A DNA stretch of 11,438 nt, from the NCBI GenBank assembly GCA_023436025.1, contig JAEZKX010000029.1, forward strand, positions 1-11,438, read 5' to 3'. The notes under the pieces are model-generated. The model searched no databases. It was not told the DNA's origin and was given only the letters and a program-made list of their open reading frames with translations. The DNA is from Pseudomonadota bacterium. GTDB lineage: Bacteria > Pseudomonadota > Gammaproteobacteria > Burkholderiales > Burkholderiaceae_C. How positions within the stretch are numbered: position 1 is the stretch's first letter; each line of letters begins with the position of its first letter. The position numbers and the translations under genes are program-made. Positions 8,334-11,438 of this stretch are shown one piece after another.

Positions 8334-9113
8334 TCAGCTCAGGTCATTTCGATAGTGGTGCGAATCCGTCCGGTACAGCCCGCGCCGCAGCTCCATCGGG
8401 ACGTCGTTGTAGGTCAGGGCCAGCCGCTCCACCGACAGCAGGGGCGCGCCGGTGTCGACGGCCAGCAGCCGCGCCTGCTGCGCATCGGCCGCCACCGCGC
8501 GGATCTTCTCTTCGGCGCGCACCATGCGCACGCCGAACTCCAGCTCGAACATCGCGTACGTCGGCCCCTGGTAGGCGGCCAGCCGTTCGGCCGTGAGGCC
8601 CTTGAAGGCGTTGCCGGGCAGCCAGATGTCTTCCAGGATGGTCGGCACGCCGGCGAACGAGAGCACGCGGCGCACCTGCAGCACGGCGTCGCCGCTGCGC
8701 AGGGCCAGCGCGCGGGCGATCTCGGCGCCGGCGCGCACGCGGCGGCATTCGAGGATGCTGCGCTGGGCCGGGCCTTCCGCATCGCGGTCGCCGCCGTCGG
8801 GCACCAGCTTGAGGAAGCGGTAGCGCACGTGCTGCTCGGCGTGGGTGGCGACGAAGGTCCCCTTGCCCTGGCGGCGCACCACCAGGTTCTCGCCGGCGAG
8901 CTCGTCGATGGCCTTGCGCACCGTGCCCTGGCTGACGCGGAAGCGCGCCGCCAGCTCCATCTCGCTCGGGATGGACTCGCCCGGCTTCCATTCGCCCGAC
9001 TGCAGGCTCTGCAGGATCAGGCCCTTGATCTGCTGGTACAGCGGGCTGAAGGCCGGCGTGGCGGGCGCGCCGTCGGCGGCCTGCGGTTCGGCGCTGGTTT
9101 GGGAGGAGGGCAT
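8334..9113 (-). CDS. GntR-family (HutC/UTRA type) transcriptional regulator
   Basis: This 259-residue regulator has an N-terminal winged helix-turn-helix at about 24-89, beginning SPLYQQIKGLILQ. It includes GESIPSEMELAARFRVSQGTVRKAIDEL, and the wing reads RRQGKGTFV. The C-terminal part (about 95-255) fits a UTRA ligand-binding domain, with the RVLSFAGVPTILEDIWLP and ERLALTYNDVPMELRRGLYRTD segments seen in HutC-type members. The effector is unknown; its place next to mdh suggests a TCA acid or related organic acid. A TTG start at 9146 is possible by frame, but that codon overlaps the likely -10 hexamer of the gene's own promoter. The ATG at 9113 is therefore chosen, though its AAGGA is a long 15 nt away. 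It is divergent from mdh with an operator-like palindrome between them, so self-regulation is likely. Confidence 0.9.
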   Translation of the reverse strand: MPSSQTSAEPQAADGAPATPAFSPLYQQIKGLILQSLQSGEWKPGESIPSEMELAARFRVSQGTVRKAIDELAGENLVVRRQGKGTFVATHAEQHVRYRFLKLVPDGGDRDAEGPAQRSILECRRVRAGAEIARALALRSGDAVLQVRRVLSFAGVPTILEDIWLPGNAFKGLTAERLAAYQGPTYAMFELEFGVRMVRAEEKIRAVAADAQQARLLAVDTGAPLLSVERLALTYNDVPMELRRGLYRTDSHHYRNDLS

Positions 9114-9145
9114 GGCGGCGGCGGGGGGTCCTTGCCTTTTGTCCA

Positions 9146-9173
9146 ATCATATCTTATATAAGACATAAGACAA
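9146..9173 (-). promoter_or_regulatory. Likely gntR promoter
   Basis: On the - strand TTGTCT (9168-9173) and TATGAT (9146-9151) form a sigma70-like pair with a 16-nt spacer. The predicted start of transcription is near 9138-9140, about 25 nt before the chosen ATG at 9113. The palindrome at 9152-9163 fills most of the spacer, so a protein bound there would block this promoter. Confidence 0.6.
9152..9171. promoter_or_regulatory. Likely GntR operator between gntR and mdh
   Basis: A perfect 12-bp palindrome, TCTTATATAAGA (9152-9163), is followed by a second copy of its right half, so that ATAAGAC occurs twice in tandem (9158-9164 and 9165-9171). The block is almost purely A/T in strongly GC-rich DNA. 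It lies inside the proposed gntR promoter spacer and ends 3 nt before the proposed mdh -35 box. GntR regulators bind as dimers to short palindromes next to their own genes, so this is the natural operator. I saw no second copy elsewhere in the window. Binding by this regulator is inferred. Confidence 0.65.
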
Positions 9174-9174
9174 A

Positions 9175-9204
9175 TTGACCGGCCTTCGCGGGCGAGGGTA
9201 AACT
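9175..9204 (+). promoter_or_regulatory. Likely mdh promoter
   Basis: TTGACC (9175-9180) and TAAACT (9199-9204) form a sigma70-like pair with an 18-nt spacer. This would give a leader of about 80 nt before the mdh ATG at 9291. The -35 box is 3 nt from the AT-rich operator at 9152-9171, so the bound regulator could contact or exclude RNA polymerase. The -10 matches the consensus at 4 of 6 bases. Confidence 0.5.
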
Positions 9205-9290
9205 CGCGGGTTGTCCGTGGGGCGCCTTCGCTCCACCCGAACACGCCCTTTCCCGGCTCCCGCTTCGCAACCATTCTTCGGAGATCCCCC

Positions 9291-10277
9291 ATGAGCAAGA
9301 AGCCCGTCCGCGTTGCCGTCACCGGCGCCGCCGGCCAGATCGGTTACGCCCTCCTGTTCCGCATCGCCAGCGGCGAGATGCTGGGCAAGGACCAGCCCGT
9401 GATCCTGCAGCTGCTGGAGATCCCGGACGAAAAGGCCCAGAAGGCCCTCAAGGGCGTGATGATGGAGCTGGAGGACTGCGCCTTCCCGCTGCTGGCCGGC
9501 ATGGAAGCCCACAGCGATCCGATGACCGCCTTCAAGGACACCGACTACGCGCTGCTGGTCGGCGCTCGTCCGCGCGGCCCCGGCATGGAGCGCAAGGACC
9601 TGCTGTCGGCCAATGCCGCCATCTTCACGGCCCAGGGCAAGGCGCTCGACAAGGTCGCTTCGCGCAACGTCAAGGTGCTGGTGGTCGGCAACCCCGCCAA
9701 CACCAATGCCTACATCGCGATGAAGAGCGCGCCCAGCCTGCCGCGCAAGAACTTCACCGCCATGCTGCGCCTGGACCACAACCGCGCGCTGTCGCAGATC
9801 GCCGCCAAGACCGGCACCCAGGTCAAGGACATCGAGAAGCTGACGGTGTGGGGCAACCACTCGCCCACGATGTACGCCGACTACCGCTTCGCGACGGTCG
9901 ACGGCAAGTCCGTCAAGGACCTGATCAACGACCAGGAGTGGAACGCCAACACCTTCCTGCCGACCGTCGGCAAGCGCGGCGCGGCGATCATCGAGGCGCG
10001 CGGCCTGTCGTCCGCCGCTTCCGCCGCCAACGCCGCCATCGACCACATGCGCGACTGGGCCCTGGGCTCCAACGGCAAGTGGGTCACCATGGGCATCCCG
10101 TCCGACGGCCAGTACGGCATTCCCAAGGACACCATGTTCGGCTTCCCGGTCACCACCGAGAACGGCGAGTACAAGGTCGTCGAAGGCCTGGAGATCGACG
10201 CCTTCTCGCAGGAGCGCATCAACCTCACGCTCAAGGAGCTGCAGGAAGAGCAGCAGGGCGTGGCGCACCTGCTCTGA
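9291..10277 (+). CDS. mdh: Malate dehydrogenase
   Basis: This 328-residue cytoplasmic enzyme interconverts malate and oxaloacetate with NAD, supplying the substrate of citrate synthase. The nucleotide-binding loop TGAAGQIGYALLFRI is at 11-25 (GAAGQIG 12-18). An acidic residue at the end of the second strand (Glu43 in LLEIPD) fits NAD preference. The mobile loop GARPRGPGMERKDLL provides the substrate-binding arginines Arg95 and Arg101. NPANTNAYI (134-142), LDHNRA (Asp162, Arg165) and WGNHSPTMYAD with catalytic His190 complete the site. Length and motifs place it with the larger bacterial and plant chloroplast-like type of MDH, not the E. coli type. The ATG has GGAG 7 nt upstream. It is divergent from gntR and probably controlled by it. 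No clear terminator follows. Confidence 0.98.
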   Translation: MSKKPVRVAVTGAAGQIGYALLFRIASGEMLGKDQPVILQLLEIPDEKAQKALKGVMMELEDCAFPLLAGMEAHSDPMTAFKDTDYALLVGARPRGPGMERKDLLSANAAIFTAQGKALDKVASRNVKVLVVGNPANTNAYIAMKSAPSLPRKNFTAMLRLDHNRALSQIAAKTGTQVKDIEKLTVWGNHSPTMYADYRFATVDGKSVKDLINDQEWNANTFLPTVGKRGAAIIEARGLSSAASAANAAIDHMRDWALGSNGKWVTMGIPSDGQYGIPKDTMFGFPVTTENGEYKVVEGLEIDAFSQERINLTLKELQEEQQGVAHLL

Positions 10278-10288
10278 GCTTGAGAAGG

Positions 10289-10316
10289 GGCTAGAGGCTG
10301 GAGGCTAGGGGCTCGG
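10289..10316. repeat. Four in-phase copies of a 7-bp tandem repeat (GGCTNGR)
   Basis: Four contiguous heptamers read GGCTAGA, GGCTGGA, GGCTAGG and GGCTCGG, starting 12 nt after the mdh stop. They fill part of the 140-nt gap before the CitE-like gene, with G4 runs at 10287-10290, 10308-10311 and 10315-10318. The far side of the gap has roughly complementary C-rich text (CCCCCTAACCC, about 10383-10393, and ATCCCTAGCG, about 10397-10406), so the gap could fold back on itself. No function is shown. Confidence 0.7.
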
Positions 10317-10417
10317 GGAATACCGGTCCCAGGCCTCCTCCCGCCGAACCCGCCGCACCCAGCGCGGAACTCTTGGCCCGCAACCCCCTAACCCGGATCC
10401 CTAGCGCCTTCCCCCAA

Positions 10418-11428
10418 ATGCACCCCCGCGACATCCTCCTCGGCGCCCAGGCCCGCACCGGCGCGCTGCCGGTGTGCGACCACTACAGCGGAGTCGAGGC
10501 CCGCATGCGCAAGAGCCTGCAGCTGCAGGCCGAGATGACGCAGGAGTTCGGCGCCTGCGTGTTCGACGTCACCCTCGACTGCGAGGACGGCGCGCCGGTG
10601 GGCGGAGAACGCGAGCATGCGGAGCTGGTGGCGGGGCTGGCGCTGGGCGCCGCGCCCGCGGCCCGCGTCGCCGTGCGCGTGCACCCGGTGGACCATCCGG
10701 CCTTCGAGGCCGATGTCGCCACCATCGCCGGCCGCGCCGGCCACCGCCTCACCCACCTCATGTTGCCCAAGGTCGAGTCGCCGGCGGACATCGAGCGGGC
10801 GGTCCGGGCGCTGGATGCCGCTGGCGCCGCGCAGCTGGCGCTGCATGCCCTCATCGAATCGCCGGCGGCGGTGCACCGCGCCTTCGACATCGCCGCCCAC
10901 CCGCGGCTGCAGTCCCTCAGCTTCGGCCTGATGGACTTCGTCTCGGCCCACGGCGGCGCCATTCCGTCCGAGGGCATGGGCGTGGAGGGCCAGTTCACGC
11001 ATCCGCTGGTGGTGCGGGCCAAGCTGGAGATCGCCGCCGCCTGCCACGCCCACGGCAAGGTGCCCTCGCACGGCGTGGTCACCGAGTTCCGCGACCGCGA
11101 GGCCTTCCGTCGGGCGGCGTCGCGCGCAGCCAACGCCCTCGGTTACACGCGGATGTGGAGCATCCACCCCGACCAGATCCGCACCATCGTCGAAGTGTTC
11201 GCTCCGGCGGCCGACGAAATACACAAGGCAACACAAATCCTGCGAGCCGCACAGGCCGCGCAGTGGGCTCCGATCAGCTTCGAGGGCAAACTGGAGGACA
11301 GGGCGAGCTACCGCTACTACTGGCAGGTGCTGGAACGGGCACACCAGACCGGGCGGCCGCTTCCCGACGAGGCGCGGGCGTGGTTCACCCCGCGCGTGTC
11401 CAGTCCAACGGAGAGAGATCCCGCATGA
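10418..11428 (+). CDS. CitE-like CoA-ester lyase (HpcH/HpaI aldolase superfamily)
   Basis: This 336-residue TIM-barrel protein resembles the beta subunit of citrate lyase and malyl-CoA or citramalyl-CoA lyases. Features include FDVTLDCEDGAPVGGE (50-64) with acidic residues, Arg87 in VAVRVHP, LMLPKVES (114-121), and the probable Mg ligands Glu147 (ALIES) and Asp173 (FGLMDFVSAHGG). Late segments are CHAHGKVPSHGVV and MWSIHPDQI. No citD or citF lies beside it, so it is not part of a classic citrate lyase and probably acts on a free CoA thioester; the substrate cannot be told from sequence. The frame opens at a TTG at 10373, but the segment before 10418 is repeat-like, low in family resemblance, and the ATG at 10418 gives the expected N-terminus. 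It lacks a good ribosome binding site. It follows mdh by 140 nt and overlaps the next gene as ATGA. Confidence 0.88.
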   Translation: MHPRDILLGAQARTGALPVCDHYSGVEARMRKSLQLQAEMTQEFGACVFDVTLDCEDGAPVGGEREHAELVAGLALGAAPAARVAVRVHPVDHPAFEADVATIAGRAGHRLTHLMLPKVESPADIERAVRALDAAGAAQLALHALIESPAAVHRAFDIAAHPRLQSLSFGLMDFVSAHGGAIPSEGMGVEGQFTHPLVVRAKLEIAAACHAHGKVPSHGVVTEFRDREAFRRAASRAANALGYTRMWSIHPDQIRTIVEVFAPAADEIHKATQILRAAQAAQWAPISFEGKLEDRASYRYYWQVLERAHQTGRPLPDEARAWFTPRVSSPTERDPA

Positions 11429-11438
11429 AGTCCCTGAC
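11425..11438 (+). CDS. Start of the next gene (3'-truncated by window edge)
   Basis: An ATG at 11425 overlaps the stop of the CitE-like gene (ATGA) and is preceded by a strong purine-rich ribosome binding site, GGAGAGAGA (11410-11418). Only MKSLT is visible. A lysine near the N-terminus would suit a signal peptide, but five residues do not allow an assignment. Co-translation with the CitE-like gene is likely. Confidence 0.6.

Noticed and set aside
9114..9146. Upstream TTG start for the GntR regulator
   Set aside because: The TTG at 9144-9146 overlaps the predicted -10 hexamer of its own promoter and has no ribosome binding site; the added residues (MDKRQGPPAAA) are not family sequence.
10373..10417. 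TTG start for the CitE-like lyase
   Set aside because: The 15 extra residues come from C-rich intergenic text and the family N-terminus begins at the ATG at 10418.

Overview
The window is GC-rich (roughly two-thirds G+C by eye) and reads as chromosomal core DNA of a betaproteobacterium, most likely order Burkholderiales and family Comamonadaceae. This placement rests on gene order (gntR divergent from mdh; sdhC-D-A-B-E-gltA on one strand; a CitE-like lyase after mdh) and on the look of the proteins. No species can be named from sequence alone.

Region 1 (1-2911, + strand) is a tightly overlapping set of four genes: the C-terminal part of a SURF1-type cytochrome c oxidase assembly protein, a RegB/PrrB/ActS-type quinone- and redox-sensing histidine kinase, its RegA/PrrA/ActR-type response regulator, and a small exported BON-domain protein. 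Each gene overlaps the next (20, 11 and 4 nt), so they are probably co-transcribed and translationally coupled.

Region 2 (2883-3129) is a short convergent gap. It holds a shrunken remnant of a Bug/TctC-type tripartite tricarboxylate transporter binding protein on the - strand, which overlaps the end of the BON gene, and a clear rho-independent terminator for the leftward operon.

Region 3 (3130-8143, - strand) is the succinate dehydrogenase and citrate synthase operon, transcribed sdhC-sdhD-sdhA-sdhB-sdhE-gltA. It encodes the two heme/quinone membrane anchors, the flavoprotein, the iron-sulfur subunit, the flavinylation factor and citrate synthase. A candidate control region with a short palindrome lies upstream of sdhC.

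Region 4 (8274-11438) holds a GntR/HutC-type regulator (- strand) divergent from malate dehydrogenase (+ strand). The shared promoter region carries an AT-rich palindrome and tandem heptamer in an otherwise GC-rich setting, probably the regulator's operator. After mdh come a 7-bp tandem repeat, a stand-alone CitE-like CoA-ester lyase and the first codons of a translationally coupled next gene.

Together the genes cover three consecutive TCA steps (succinate to fumarate, malate to oxaloacetate, oxaloacetate to citrate), a regulator probably tied to them, and a two-component system that senses respiratory-chain redox state. I found no mobile element, CRISPR array, tRNA or rRNA. No wholly new system is evident. 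The most notable items are the transporter-gene remnant, the operator at gntR/mdh, the SURF1-RegBA-BON arrangement and the unassigned CitE-like enzyme.
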